The notes beneath the pieces were generated by a model, which worked only from the letters and a program-made list of their open reading frames with translations, did no database searches and had not been told where the DNA came from. Positions 26,028 through 35,371 of a stretch of 64,000 nt of DNA are shown one piece after another. Origin of the DNA: Streptomyces lomondensis (GTDB lineage: Bacteria > Actinomycetota > Actinomycetes > Streptomycetales > Streptomycetaceae); NCBI RefSeq assembly GCF_014651035.1, contig NZ_BMWC01000016.1, positions 62,001-126,000 of the forward strand. Reading direction: 5' to 3'. How positions within the stretch are numbered: the first letter of the stretch is position 1; each line of letters begins with the position of its first letter. Position numbers and translations under genes: made by a program.

Positions 26028-27061
26028 GCACGTCCAAGGCACGCCGGACGGCCGGCCCGCTGGTCAAGTTCAGCCTCTTCACGCTGGTGACGGTCACGGC
26101 GACGGCCCTGCTCGCCGCCACCATCGTCAACCTCTCCTTCACCCCGGAGCACACCTACCGAGCGGTGTTCAGCGACGTCACCGGCCTGGAGGAGGGCGAC
26201 GACATCCGGGTGGCCGGGGTGCGGGTCGGTGAGGTCGAGGACATCCGGATCAAGGACCGGACGCTGGCCGAGGTCAGCTTCACGGTGCGCGAGGACCGTC
26301 CGCTGCTCACCAGCACCCACGCGGTCGTCCGCTACCGCAATCTGGTCGGGCAGCGGTACGTCGCCCTGACCGAGGGCGCGGGCGACGGCACCCGGCTGCG
26401 GCCCGGCGGCACGATCCCGCTGTCGCGGACGCAGCCGGCGCTGGACCTCAACGCGCTGCTGAACGGCTTCAAACCACTGTTCGCCGCGCTCAGCCCGAAG
26501 GACGTCAACCAGCTCGCCACCGAGATCATCCGGACGCTCCAGGGCGAGGGCGGCACGGTCAACAGCCTGCTCGCGCACACGGCATCGCTCACGACGACCC
26601 TCGCCAACCGCGACCGGCTGATCGGCTCGGTGATCGACAACCTCAACACCGTGCTGGCCACGCTCGACAAGCGCGGCGCCCGCTTCTCCGGGCTGCTCAA
26701 GCAGCTGCGGCGGGTGATCTCGGGGCTGTCCGCCGACCGCAAGCCCATCGGGGAGTCGCTGGTGGGCATCGGCGATCTGACCGAGGCCACGTCGGGGCTG
26801 CTCCGGGACGCCCGCCCGCCGCTGAAGGACGACATCGCCGAGCTGACCGATCTCACCGGAACGCTGAACAGGAACGAGAAGACCGTGGAGGGCGTGCTGA
26901 AGCGGCTGCCGAACAAGCTGGACGAGCTGACGGGGACGGCGTCCTACGGCTCGTGGTTCAACTTCTACCTCTGCGACTTCGACGGCCGGATCGTGCTGCC
27001 GAGGACGAAGCAGGTGCTCACTCCCGAGCTGCATGTGGCGAGGGCGAGGTGCGGCGGATGA
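26024..27061 (+). CDS. Mce protein, MceB position
   Basis: 345 residues. Membrane anchor near 14-36, MCE domain with FSDVTGLEEGDDIRVAGVRVGEVEDI and VRYRNLVGQRYVALTEG, then the helical Mce repeat region with TASLTTTLANRDRLIGSVIDNLNTVL and a C-terminal WFNFYLC signature common to MceB. ATG overlaps the MceA stop and its own stop overlaps the MceC ATG. It acts as one subunit of the heterohexameric lipid shuttle. Confidence 0.94.
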   Translation: MSTSKARRTAGPLVKFSLFTLVTVTATALLAATIVNLSFTPEHTYRAVFSDVTGLEEGDDIRVAGVRVGEVEDIRIKDRTLAEVSFTVREDRPLLTSTHAVVRYRNLVGQRYVALTEGAGDGTRLRPGGTIPLSRTQPALDLNALLNGFKPLFAALSPKDVNQLATEIIRTLQGEGGTVNSLLAHTASLTTTLANRDRLIGSVIDNLNTVLATLDKRGARFSGLLKQLRRVISGLSADRKPIGESLVGIGDLTEATSGLLRDARPPLKDDIAELTDLTGTLNRNEKTVEGVLKRLPNKLDELTGTASYGSWFNFYLCDFDGRIVLPRTKQVLTPELHVARARCGG

Positions 27062-28152
27062 CCCGGCGTGTCTTCCGGCGACGGGCCCGTCGCCCCGAGC
27101 CCTTGATGAAGGTGCGGATCATGCCGCCGAAACTGCCGGGGCTGCCGCGCCTGCGGCTGCGCCGGCCGCGTGCGAAGGCGTTCCGCGACCGCAATCCCGT
27201 GGTGATCGGCGCCGCCGGCCTCACCGCCCTGGCGCTGCTGACCCTCGCCGCGTTCAACGCCGACAGCCTGCCGCTGATCGGCGGCGGCGCGCGATACAGC
27301 GCGGCCTTCTCGGAGGCGGGCGGGCTCAAGCCGGGCGACGAGGTGCGGATCGCCGGGGTCAAGGTCGGCAAGGTCGAGGAGGTCGGCCTGGACGGCGACC
27401 ACGTCAAGGTCACGTTCAAGGTCAAGGGCGATCCGCGGTTCGGCACCGGCACCGGCGCGTCCATCCGGGTCAAGACGATCCTCGGCGCGAAGTACCTCGC
27501 CCTGCACCCCGAGGGGCCGGGCCAGTTGGAGCCGGGGAGCGAGATCCCGCTGCGGCGGACCGTCTCGGCGTACGACGTCGTGCAGGCGTTCAGCGACCTG
27601 ACGACCACGACCGAGGAGGTCGACACGCAGCGGCTCGCGAAGGCGCTGGACACCATCTCCACCACCTTCCAGGACTCGCCCGCCGAAGTACGGGCCTCCA
27701 TCAAGGGCCTGTCGCGGATCTCCCGGACGGTGGCCTCGCGCGACAAGGCGCTGCGCGAGCTCCTCGACCACGCGAACGGGGTCACCGGGGTGCTGGCCGA
27801 ACGGTCCGAGGACTTCTCCGCACTGGTCGAGGACGGCGACAAGCTGTTCAAGGAGATCAGCAAGCGGCGCGCCGCGATCCACAAGCTGCTCAAGAGCTCC
27901 GCCGCGCTCGGCATCCAGCTCTCCGGCCTGGTCGAGGACAACCGCGAGGAGATCGGGCCCGCCCTGAAGGGCCTGAACACGTTCGTCGCGATGCTCGAAC
28001 GCAACCAGAAGAGCCTGGACCGCAGCGTGCGGCTGCTCGCCCCGTACGTGCGGGTCTTCAGCAACACCCTCGGCAACGGCCGCTGGTTCGACTCCTACGT
28101 CCAGAACCTGGTGGCCGCTCCGGTGGTGCCCCGCACGGGAGGCACCCGATGA
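27058..28152 (+). CDS. Mce protein, MceC position
   Basis: 364 residues. An Arg/Pro-rich cytoplasmic start of 45 residues is longer than in its neighbours; an internal ATG codon (MKVRIMPPK) could be a later start, but the four-base overlap favours 27058. Anchor near 49-66 (VVIGAAGLTALALLTLA), MCE domain with FSEAGGLKPGDEVRIAGVKVGKVEEV and VKTILGAKYLALHPEG, then a helical region with ISRTVASRDKALRELLDHANGV. The end carries the NGRWFDSYVQN pattern typical of MceC. Confidence 0.94.
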   Translation: MTRRVFRRRARRPEPLMKVRIMPPKLPGLPRLRLRRPRAKAFRDRNPVVIGAAGLTALALLTLAAFNADSLPLIGGGARYSAAFSEAGGLKPGDEVRIAGVKVGKVEEVGLDGDHVKVTFKVKGDPRFGTGTGASIRVKTILGAKYLALHPEGPGQLEPGSEIPLRRTVSAYDVVQAFSDLTTTTEEVDTQRLAKALDTISTTFQDSPAEVRASIKGLSRISRTVASRDKALRELLDHANGVTGVLAERSEDFSALVEDGDKLFKEISKRRAAIHKLLKSSAALGIQLSGLVEDNREEIGPALKGLNTFVAMLERNQKSLDRSVRLLAPYVRVFSNTLGNGRWFDSYVQNLVAAPVVPRTGGTR

Positions 28153-29279
28153 CCGGACGTCTCAAGGCCGTCGCGCTGCTCACCGCGCTCGCGGTCGCCG
28201 CCGCGCTCGGCGTGGTGCTGTGGCCGCAGTCCGACCCGGTCCGGGTCACGGCGTACTTCCCGCGCACCGTCGGCATCTACCCCGGCTCGGACGTGCGCGT
28301 CCTCGGCGTCCGCATCGGCGAGGTCAGGAGCATCACGCCCGAGGGCGGCCGGGTGCGGGTCGAGCTGGAGTACGACAAGGCCCAGAGGGTCCCGGCCGAC
28401 GCGCAGGCGGCGATCATCAACTCCTCGGTGGTCAGCGACCGTTACGTGCAGCTGTTGCCGGTGTACCGCAAGGGCCCGGTGCTGCGGGACGGGGCCGTCA
28501 TCCCCGAGTCGCGCACCGCCGTCCCGGTCGAGCTGGACCGGATCTTCGACAGCCTGCACACCACGTCCGAGGCGCTCGGCCCGAAGGGCGCGAACAAGGA
28601 CGGTTCCCTGGCGCGGCTGCTGGGCGTGAGCGCGGACAACCTCGAAGGGCAGGGCAAGAACCTGAACCAGACGGTCGACGACCTCTCCCAGGCGGTCACC
28701 ACGCTGTCCGACGGCCGCGGCGACCTGTTCGGCACCGTGCGCAACCTCCAGGTCTTCACAGCCGCGCTGGCCGCCGACGACAAGGGCGTGCGGTCGTTCA
28801 ACAAGAGTCTCGCCGAGGTGGCCGGGCAGCTGGCCGGGGAGCGCAAGGACCTCGCGGCGGCGCTGAAGTACCTGGCCAAGGCGCTCGGTGACGTGGCCGA
28901 CTTCGTGCGGAAGAACAAGAAGACACTGGCCGCGGACGTCAAGGGCCTGAGCAAGGTCACCAAGGTGCTCGTCACCCAACGGGCCGCTCTGGAGGAGCTG
29001 TTGGAGGTGGCGCCCACCGGGCTGTCCAACCTCCAGAACGCCTACAACCCGGCCGCCGGCACCCTCGACACCCGCAACAACCCGCAGCATCCGCAGGACC
29101 CGGCCGCCCTGCTGTGCTCCCTGCTGAGGACCACCGGCGACGAGGGCGGGAAGAACCCCGACTGCGCCGAGCTGAGGAAACTCTTCGACTCCCTGCCCGA
29201 GGTGCCGAAGGCCCCGGCGGTGCCGAGCACCGGGACGGTCGACCGGAGCCTCGGCGGAATCCTGGAGGGCCGCGCATGA
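28149..29279 (+). CDS. Mce protein, MceD position
   Basis: 376 residues. Short start and anchor (about 5-25), MCE domain with YPGSDVRVLGVRIGEVRSI and NSSVVSDRYVQLLPVY, then a long helical region (SLHTTSEALGP, NLNQTVDDLSQAVTTLSDGRGDLFGTVRNLQVFTAALA). The NLNQTVDD and FTAAL stretch is the usual MceD mark. Two conserved cysteines near the end (LLCSLLR, PDCAEL) may pair outside the membrane. Overlaps both neighbours by four bases. Confidence 0.94.
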   Translation: MTGRLKAVALLTALAVAAALGVVLWPQSDPVRVTAYFPRTVGIYPGSDVRVLGVRIGEVRSITPEGGRVRVELEYDKAQRVPADAQAAIINSSVVSDRYVQLLPVYRKGPVLRDGAVIPESRTAVPVELDRIFDSLHTTSEALGPKGANKDGSLARLLGVSADNLEGQGKNLNQTVDDLSQAVTTLSDGRGDLFGTVRNLQVFTAALAADDKGVRSFNKSLAEVAGQLAGERKDLAAALKYLAKALGDVADFVRKNKKTLAADVKGLSKVTKVLVTQRAALEELLEVAPTGLSNLQNAYNPAAGTLDTRNNPQHPQDPAALLCSLLRTTGDEGGKNPDCAELRKLFDSLPEVPKAPAVPSTGTVDRSLGGILEGRA

Positions 29280-30598
29280 GCCTGCCGCGCATGAGCCTGC
29301 CGCGCAGGAGCCGGCTGGTCGCCTGGACGGCGGCCGGTTCGCTGCTGCTGACCGGCTGCGAGTTCAACGGCTGGTACGACGTGCCGCTGCCCGGCGGCGC
29401 CGCCGCGGACGGCCGTGCCTACCACGTCACGGTCGAGTTCCGGGACGTCCTGGACCTGGTGCCGCAGTCCGCGGTCAAGGTCGACGAGGTCACGGTGGGT
29501 GCCGTCGAGAAGGTCGAGCTGGACGGCTGGCACGCCCGGGTCCGGCTGCGGGTCGCCGACCATGTGAAGCTGCCCGGCAACGCGGTCGCCGAGCTGCGGC
29601 AGACCAGCATGCTCGGCGAGAAGTACGTGGCGCTGTCCGCCCCGCCGGGCACCGCACCCGCCGGCCGGCTCCGGGACGGCGACCTGATCCCGCTGTCCCG
29701 CAGCGGCCGCAACGCGGAGATCGAGGAGGTGCTGTCCGCCCTCTCCGCCCTCCTCAACGGCGGCGGCGTGGCCCAGCTCAAGACGATCACCGTGGAGCTG
29801 AACAAGGCCCTGGAGGGCCGCGAGAACCGGGTCAAGTCGCTGCTCAAGGAACTCAACACGTTCATCGGCGGCCTGGACGACCAGCGCGCGGACATCGTCC
29901 GGGCGCTCAAGGGCATCGACCGGCTGGCCAAGCGCCTCGCGAAGGAGAAGAAGACCATCGCCACGGCCGTCGACACCATGCCGCCCGCGCTGAAGGTCCT
30001 CGCCGACCAGCGGCGCGACCTGACGAAGATGCTCACCGCCCTGTCGAAGCTCGGGAAGACGGGCACGAAGGTGGTCAACGCCTCGCGGGACGACACGGTC
30101 GCGAACCTGAAGCAGCTCCGCCCCATCCTGCAGCAGCTGAACAAGGCGGGCGACGACCTGCCCAACTCCCTGGAGCTGCTGACGACCTACCCGTTCCCGC
30201 GCAACGCGGTGGACGCCGTCAAGGGCGACTACGTGAACCTCAGGGTGACCGCCGACCTGGACCTGGCGGGCATCTACGGCAACCTCACCGAGAAGCCCGG
30301 CGACGGCGGCGGCGACTCCGGCGGACCGAAGGCCCCGGACCTGCCCGACGCGCCGGATCTGCCGGCGCTGCCCGAGCTGCCGGACGTGCCGCCGGTCCCG
30401 GCACCGACCGTGCCGGACACCCCGGACCTGCCGGACACGCCCGTCGAGCCCTCGGCCCCCTCGTCCCCCTCGGACGGCGATCCGCTGTGCCCGCCGGTGT
30501 GCACCGCGGCCTACGGCCCTCCGGCCGGCTCCCACCGCCTCCCGCCGGGGATCGACCTCGATCTGGCGGAGCTCCTGCTGAAGGGGATACAGCCGTGA
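29276..30598 (+). CDS. Mce lipoprotein, MceE position
   Basis: 440 residues. Signal ends in the lipobox LTGC, so this subunit is a lipoprotein, as MceE (LprK-like) proteins are. MCE domain with FRDVLDLVPQSAVKVDEVTVGAVEKV and RQTSMLGEKYVALSAP, followed by helical repeats and YPFPRNAVDAVKGDYVNL, a conserved MceE segment. The last 100 residues contain a run of aspartate-proline-leucine repeats (DLPDAPDLPALPELPDVP). The frame opens with a duplicated MSLPRMSLPR; either methionine could start. Confidence 0.94.
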   Translation: MSLPRMSLPRRSRLVAWTAAGSLLLTGCEFNGWYDVPLPGGAAADGRAYHVTVEFRDVLDLVPQSAVKVDEVTVGAVEKVELDGWHARVRLRVADHVKLPGNAVAELRQTSMLGEKYVALSAPPGTAPAGRLRDGDLIPLSRSGRNAEIEEVLSALSALLNGGGVAQLKTITVELNKALEGRENRVKSLLKELNTFIGGLDDQRADIVRALKGIDRLAKRLAKEKKTIATAVDTMPPALKVLADQRRDLTKMLTALSKLGKTGTKVVNASRDDTVANLKQLRPILQQLNKAGDDLPNSLELLTTYPFPRNAVDAVKGDYVNLRVTADLDLAGIYGNLTEKPGDGGGDSGGPKAPDLPDAPDLPALPELPDVPPVPAPTVPDTPDLPDTPVEPSAPSSPSDGDPLCPPVCTAAYGPPAGSHRLPPGIDLDLAELLLKGIQP

Positions 30599-31869
30599 TC
30601 ACGCGTACGGTCAAGGCCCAGCTGCTCGCCTTCGCCACCGTCACCGCCGTCGGCGTGTCGTACGTCGGCGCCGAGTACACCGGCCTGGTGGACGGCCTGC
30701 TCGACCGGGGCTACACCGTGCGGGCCGACTTCGCCGACTCCGGCGGCATCTTCTCCGGCGCCGAGGTCACCTACCGCGGCGTGCCGGTGGGCCGCGTGGG
30801 CGAGCTGCGGCTGTCCGGTTCCGGGGTCTCGGTGGCCCTGGACATCGAGGACGGCGCGCCGCGCATCCCCTCGGACACGCTGGCGGTGGTGGCGAACCGC
30901 TCGGCGGTGGGCGAGCAGTACGTCGACCTGCAACCGCGCCGCACGAGCGGCCCGTACCTGCTGGACGGCAGTACGATCCCGCGCGACCGCACCCGTGTGC
31001 CGCTGCCCGTCACGGACATGGTCGTCAGCCTGGACCGGCTGGTGAACTCCGTCGGGAAGGACGATCTGCGGATCACCGTCGACGAGCTGGGCGACGCCTT
31101 CGCCGGGACGGGGCCGCGGCTGAGCCGGCTGGTGGACTCGGGCAACGCGCTCGTCGAGTCGGCGTCCGACTCGCTCCCGGAGACGATCTCGCTCATCGAG
31201 GACTCGCGCAGGGTCCTCAAGACGCAGGCCGACCAGGGCTCGTCCATCAAGTCGTTCTCCCGCGATCTGGCCACGCTCACCGCCCAGTTGAAGTCGAGCG
31301 ACGGGGACCTGCGCCGGCTGATCGGCAACACGCCGCCCGCCGGGACGGAGGTCAACTCGCTGCTGAAGTCCCTCCGGCCGGACCTGCCGGTGCTGCTGGC
31401 CAACCTCATCAGCGGCGGCCAGGTCACGCTGGCCCGGCTGCCCGGCGTGGAGCAGGCCCTGGTCACCTTCCCGGTGGTGGTCGCGGGCAGCCACACCGTC
31501 ATCCCCGGCGACGGGACCACCCACTTCGGCCTCGTCCTCAACGCCGACGACCCGCCGGCCTGCACCCAGGGCTACGACACGCGGCGGCGCGACCCCGCGG
31601 ACACCAGCAGGCGCCCGGCGAACACCGACGCGCGCTGCACCGCCCCGCGCGGCAGCGACACCTCGGTGCGCGGCGCCCAGAACGCCCCCGGCGCCTCCGG
31701 CCGCTCCAGCGGCGCCGACCGGGCGGCGTACGTCGCCCCGTACGACCCGGAGACCGGTACCGCCACCGGCCCGGACGGAACGCCCGTCGAGATCGGCTCG
31801 ACGGGCGGCGAACAGACCGTGTTCGGAAAGGACTCGTGGCAATGGCTGCTCGTCGGACCGATGGCATGA
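30595..31869 (+). CDS. Mce protein, MceF position
   Basis: 424 residues from GTG 30595. Anchor near 8-26, MCE domain with FADSGGIFSGAEVTYRGVPVGRVGEL and VANRSAVGEQYVDLQP, then helical region and the MceF segment VAGSHTVIPGDGTTHFGLVLNADDPPACTQGY. The C-terminal 100 residues are Arg/Asp/Gly-rich with no recognised domain and a probable disulfide pair. Last of the six Mce subunits; the stop overlaps the next gene by four bases if its ATG at 31866 is used. Confidence 0.94.
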   Translation: MITRTVKAQLLAFATVTAVGVSYVGAEYTGLVDGLLDRGYTVRADFADSGGIFSGAEVTYRGVPVGRVGELRLSGSGVSVALDIEDGAPRIPSDTLAVVANRSAVGEQYVDLQPRRTSGPYLLDGSTIPRDRTRVPLPVTDMVVSLDRLVNSVGKDDLRITVDELGDAFAGTGPRLSRLVDSGNALVESASDSLPETISLIEDSRRVLKTQADQGSSIKSFSRDLATLTAQLKSSDGDLRRLIGNTPPAGTEVNSLLKSLRPDLPVLLANLISGGQVTLARLPGVEQALVTFPVVVAGSHTVIPGDGTTHFGLVLNADDPPACTQGYDTRRRDPADTSRRPANTDARCTAPRGSDTSVRGAQNAPGASGRSSGADRAAYVAPYDPETGTATGPDGTPVEIGSTGGEQTVFGKDSWQWLLVGPMA

Positions 31870-32504
31870 GCGGGGGCCCGCGCCCGCTGACCGGTGGCCC
31901 GCGCCCGCTGACCGATGGCCCGCTCGCGCGGGCCGTACGACCGGTGCGGCGGCTGATCGCCGGACGGGCGGACACCCGTCGCCCCACGGCGTCGCCCGCC
32001 GGGGACCGCACCACGCCGGCCGCCGGCCGCCGGCGGGCGCTGTCGGCGGGGCTCGTCGTGGCGACGGTCCTGACCACGGCGTCGGCCCTCTGGCTGGGCT
32101 TCCAGGTGCGGGAGCAGCGCGCGGCCGAGCAGCGCCGCCAGGACATTCTGGCGGCGGCCCGGCAGTCGGCGCTGAACTTCACCTCGCTCGACTACCGGCA
32201 CTACGACCGCGACAGCGGCAACGTCCTGAAGGGCGCCACGGGCGACTTCAGGAAGCAGTTCGCCGCGCAGACCCAGGAGCTGACCAAGCTCGTCGCGCAG
32301 AACAAGTCGGTGTCCGAGGGCCAGGTCCTCGAAGCGGGCCTGGTGCGCTCGGACGCGCGGTCGGCCCGGGTCCTGGTGGTCGCCGACAGCAAGGTGACCA
32401 ACACCGCCGTGCCCAAGGGGGAGGCACGCACGTACCGGCTGCAACTCGACCTCGTCCTGGAGGGCGGCCGCTGGCTGACCTCCGACGTCGAGTTCGTCGG
32501 CTGA
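31866..32504 (+). CDS. Mce-associated membrane protein 1
   Basis: 212 residues. ATG 31866 was chosen because it gives the four-base overlap seen along this operon; GTG 31836 or ATG 31842 are possible. The start has an imperfect GPRPLT repeat, then an anchor (about 67-84, ALSAGLVVATVLTTASALW) and an extracytoplasmic NTF2-like region (ARQSALNFTSLDYRHYDRDSGNVLKGATGDF) typical of Mce-associated (Mas) proteins. These are thought to stabilise the Mce complex. Confidence 0.85.
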   Translation: MSGGPRPLTGGPRPLTDGPLARAVRPVRRLIAGRADTRRPTASPAGDRTTPAAGRRRALSAGLVVATVLTTASALWLGFQVREQRAAEQRRQDILAAARQSALNFTSLDYRHYDRDSGNVLKGATGDFRKQFAAQTQELTKLVAQNKSVSEGQVLEAGLVRSDARSARVLVVADSKVTNTAVPKGEARTYRLQLDLVLEGGRWLTSDVEFVG

Positions 32505-32541
32505 CCACCCGTCCAGCATCGAGGCTCCGAGGAGACAGACC

Positions 32542-33369
32542 GTGGCGAATCCGACCACCCGAGGCCGCGGCGCCGGCTCCCCCGCCCGCCGCACCATGAC
32601 CGCGGCCGCCCGCGCGGCGGCCAAGCGCACGCAGCGTGGGGAGCCGACGGAACGTACCGAGCGCGTGGAACGTACCGAGCGCGCGGCGCCGGAGCGGCGG
32701 CTGTCCGGGCGGACCCTGCTCGTCGAGGCGCCGGACGACGGCTGGGACGACCCGCCCGAGCCGTCGCCGGAGTTCGCCGAGGCCGTGGCGGCGGCCGAAC
32801 CGGCCGAGCCCGCCGACGTGGCCGACACGGCCGACGCGGGCGACACGGCCGTGCGAGCGCCGCGCCCATGGCGGAGGCCGCTCACCCTCGTGCTCGCCGT
32901 CCTGCTCCTGGCGGGCCTGGTCGCCGCCGCCGTGCTCGGCCGGCAGTACCTGGACGGACGGCAGGCCGGGCAGGCCCGGCAGCAGGCCCTCGCGGCGGCC
33001 CGGGCGGCGGCGCCGGTCGTCCTGTCGTACGACTACCGGCATCTGGAGCGCGACTTCGCCCGGGCGCGCACGCATCTGACCGGGAAGTTCGGCGACGAGT
33101 ACCGCAGGACCACCAAGGCCGTGGTCGGGCCGACCGCGAGGAAGTACCACGGGGTGGTGAAGGCGACGGTCGCGGAACCCGCAGGCGGCGGCGCCCCGGC
33201 GGCCTCCGTCGTGTCCGCCTCGGCGGACCGGGCGGTCGTCCTGCTCTTCGTCAACCAGGTCACCCGGAGCACCCAGGTCACGGGGTCGCGGGTGGACCTG
33301 AACCGGGTGCGCATGACACTGACCCGCACCTCCGAGGGCTGGAAGGTGAGCGCCGTCGACGCGCTGTGA
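32542..33369 (+). CDS. Mce-associated membrane protein 2
   Basis: 275 residues from GTG 32542 with GAGGAG at 32529-32534. A long charged cytoplasmic part with RTERVERTER and acidic AEPAEPADVADTAD repeats precedes the anchor (about 113-133, LTLVLAVLLLAGLVAAAVLG). The outer part APVVLSYDYRHLERDFARARTHLTGKF matches the first Mas protein (DYRHYDRD), so the two are paralogues. The last residues TLTRTSEGWKVSAVDAL end the NTF2-like fold. Last gene before the terminator. Confidence 0.87.
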   Translation: MANPTTRGRGAGSPARRTMTAAARAAAKRTQRGEPTERTERVERTERAAPERRLSGRTLLVEAPDDGWDDPPEPSPEFAEAVAAAEPAEPADVADTADAGDTAVRAPRPWRRPLTLVLAVLLLAGLVAAAVLGRQYLDGRQAGQARQQALAAARAAAPVVLSYDYRHLERDFARARTHLTGKFGDEYRRTTKAVVGPTARKYHGVVKATVAEPAGGGAPAASVVSASADRAVVLLFVNQVTRSTQVTGSRVDLNRVRMTLTRTSEGWKVSAVDAL

Positions 33370-33384
33370 ACCTTCCCTGCCGAT

Positions 33385-33417
33385 GCGCCCCCGCGCCCCC
33401 GCGCGGGGGCGCTTTTT
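33385..33417 (+). terminator. intrinsic terminator of the Mce operon
   Basis: Perfect 11-bp stem GCGCCCCCGCG / CGCGGGGGCGC with a six-base loop followed directly by TTTTT. Starts 16 bases after the stop of the last Mce-associated gene and separates the envelope block from the glyoxylate genes. Confidence 0.9.
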
Positions 33418-33428
33418 CGTGCGTGCTC

Positions 33429-33493
33429 TTGACAGTCCTTCCCAGCCACAGGCAATCTTCCATTACGCAGAAACATGATTCCGCGATACGGAA
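33429..33493 (+). promoter_or_regulatory. hyi-glxR promoter with tandem palindromic operator
   Basis: TTGACA (33429-33434) is a perfect -35; a weak -10 (GCAATC or CAATCT, about 33452-33458) follows. Directly downstream lie two operator-like palindromes: distal TTCCATTACGCAGAA (33458-33472, imperfect) and proximal TTCCGCGATACGGAA (33479-33493, perfect outer arms), centres 21 bases apart. The same pair, same spacing and order, precedes gcl. The position over the transcription start suggests repression, probably by an IclR-family protein such as AllR, which is not in the window. Confidence 0.8.
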
Positions 33494-33527
33494 TTACTGA
33501 ACTACCAGGAAGGGAGCGCCGCCCCCG

Positions 33528-34349
33528 ATGGGATTCGCAGACCAGCGCTTCAACGTCAACCTGTCGATCCTCTTCACGGAACTCCCGCTCCTGGAGCGCC
33601 CCGCGGCCGCCGCCGCGGCCGGCTTCACCGCGGTCGAGCTGTGGTGGCCCTGGGTCGACTCGCCCACGCCGGAGCGGTCCGAGCTCGACGCCCTGAAGCG
33701 GGCGATCGAGGACGCGGGCGTACAGCTCACCGGACTGAACTTCTACGCCGGGCAGCTCCCGGGCCCGGACCGCGGCGCCCTGTCGGTGCCCGGCGAGGAG
33801 TCGGAGCGGTTCCGCGCCAACATCGACGTGGCCGCCGGCTTCGCCGCCGCCCTGGGCTGCCGGGCGCTCAACGCCCTGTACGGCAACCGCGTCGAGGGCG
33901 TGGACCCGGCCGAGCAGGACGCGCTGGCGCTGGAGAACCTGGCCCTGGCGGCGCGGGCGGCCGACCGGATCGGCGCGGTGCTGCTGATCGAGGCGCTGAA
34001 CCGGCCCGAGTCACCGCGCTACCCGCTGGTGTCGGCCCCGGCCGCCGTGGGCGTCGTCGACAAGGTCAACGAGGCGACGGGGCTGGGCAACGCCCGCTTC
34101 CTCATGGACCTCTACCACCTGTCCATGAACGGCGAGGACCTCCCGGCGGTGATCGAGCGGTACGCCGCGAAGACAAGCCACGTCCAGATCGCCGACAACC
34201 CGGGCCGCGGCGCGCCGGGCACGGGCTCGCTCCCCCTCGAAGACCTCCTCGACCAGCTGAGGAAGGCGGGTTACGACGGCTGGGTCGGCCTCGAGTACAA
34301 GCCGGGCGAGCGCCCGAGCGCCGAGACCTTCGGCTGGCTGCCCCGCTGA
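33528..34349 (+). CDS. hyi: hydroxypyruvate isomerase
   Basis: 273 residues, TIM-barrel xylose-isomerase-like fold. Hallmarks: FNVNLSILFTELPLLERPAAAAAAGF, GFTAVELWWPW, LLIEALNRPESPRYPL (catalytic Glu), FLMDLYHLSMNGEDL, HVQIADNPGRGAPGTG and VGLEYKP (second metal Glu). It interconverts hydroxypyruvate and tartronate semialdehyde, the product of gcl. AGGAAGGGAG lies upstream of ATG 33528. glxR follows after 33 bases, presumably on the same transcript. Confidence 0.95.
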   Translation: MGFADQRFNVNLSILFTELPLLERPAAAAAAGFTAVELWWPWVDSPTPERSELDALKRAIEDAGVQLTGLNFYAGQLPGPDRGALSVPGEESERFRANIDVAAGFAAALGCRALNALYGNRVEGVDPAEQDALALENLALAARAADRIGAVLLIEALNRPESPRYPLVSAPAAVGVVDKVNEATGLGNARFLMDLYHLSMNGEDLPAVIERYAAKTSHVQIADNPGRGAPGTGSLPLEDLLDQLRKAGYDGWVGLEYKPGERPSAETFGWLPR

Positions 34350-34382
34350 CCCGCTGCCCCCTGTACCGAAAGGCACCCCATC

Positions 34383-35276
34383 ATGAGCAACTCCCTCCCC
34401 AAGATCGCCTGGATCGGCCTCGGCATCATGGGCTCCCCCATGTCCGAGAACCTGATCAAGGCGGGTTACGACGTCACCGGCTTCACGCTGGAGCGGGAGA
34501 AGCTGGACCGGCTGGCCGCCGCCGGCGGCACGGCCGCCGGGTCGATCGCCGAGGCCGTGCGGGACGCCGACGTCGTCATCACGATGGTGCCGGCCTCCCC
34601 GCAGGTCGAGGCCATCGCCTACGGCCCCGACGGCATCCTGGAGAACGCGCGGTCCGGCGCGCTGCTGATCGACATGTCCTCGATCACCCCGCAGACCTCG
34701 GTCGACCTGGCGAAGGCGGCCAAGGACAAGGGCATCAGGGTGCTGGACGCCCCGGTGTCCGGCGGTGAGGCCGGTGCCATCGAGGCCGTGCTGTCCATCA
34801 TGGTCGGCGGCGAACAGGCCGACTTCGACCAGGCCGAGCCGATCTTCGAGGCGCTCGGCAAGACCATCGTGCTGTGCGGTCCGCACGGCTCCGGACAGAC
34901 CGTGAAGGCCGCCAACCAGCTGATCGTCGCCGTCAACATCCAGGCGTGCGCCGAGGCCGTGGTCTTCCTGGAGAAGTCCGGCGTGGACCTGAAGGCGGCC
35001 CTGGACGTCCTCAACGGCGGCCTCGCGGGCTCCACCGTGCTGACGCGGAAGAAGGACAACTTCCTGAACCGCGACTTCAAGCCGGGCTTCCGCATCGACC
35101 TGCACCACAAGGACATGAGCATCGTCACGGACGCCGCCCGCACCGTCGGCGCGGCCCTGCCCGTCGGCGCCGTGGTCGCCCAGCTGGTCGCGTCCCTGCG
35201 CGCGCAGGGCGACGGCGGCCTGGACCACTCGGCGCTGCTGCGGGCCGTGGAGCGGCTGTCCGGCGCGCAGGTCTGA
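34383..35276 (+). CDS. glxR: 2-hydroxy-3-oxopropionate (tartronate semialdehyde) reductase
   Basis: 297 residues of the beta-hydroxyacid dehydrogenase family. Cofactor motif WIGLGIMGSPMSENL at the start, substrate motif DAPVSGGEAGAIEAVLSIMVGG near 125-140 and catalytic lysine in GSGQTVKAANQLIV near 170. It reduces tartronate semialdehyde to D-glycerate with NAD(P)H, the last step of the glyoxylate route begun by gcl. Follows hyi in the same orientation. A long GC-rich inverted repeat comes after it. Confidence 0.94.
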   Translation: MSNSLPKIAWIGLGIMGSPMSENLIKAGYDVTGFTLEREKLDRLAAAGGTAAGSIAEAVRDADVVITMVPASPQVEAIAYGPDGILENARSGALLIDMSSITPQTSVDLAKAAKDKGIRVLDAPVSGGEAGAIEAVLSIMVGGEQADFDQAEPIFEALGKTIVLCGPHGSGQTVKAANQLIVAVNIQACAEAVVFLEKSGVDLKAALDVLNGGLAGSTVLTRKKDNFLNRDFKPGFRIDLHHKDMSIVTDAARTVGAALPVGAVVAQLVASLRAQGDGGLDHSALLRAVERLSGAQV

Positions 35277-35294
35277 GGTCCGTACCCCGATACC

Positions 35295-35353
35295 CCGGGC
35301 GGCGCCGCCGCTGACACCTGTCCTGTCGCGCCCAGAGGGGCGGCGCCGCCCGG
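35295..35353 (+). terminator. long inverted repeat after glxR
   Basis: Perfect 15-base arms CCGGGCGGCGCCGCC (35295-35309) and GGCGGCGCCGCCCGG (35339-35353) flank a 29-base loop. No T tract follows. It probably ends the hyi-glxR transcript ahead of the catalase promoter. Confidence 0.55.
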
Positions 35354-35371
35354 CCCACCCATGCCCACCAA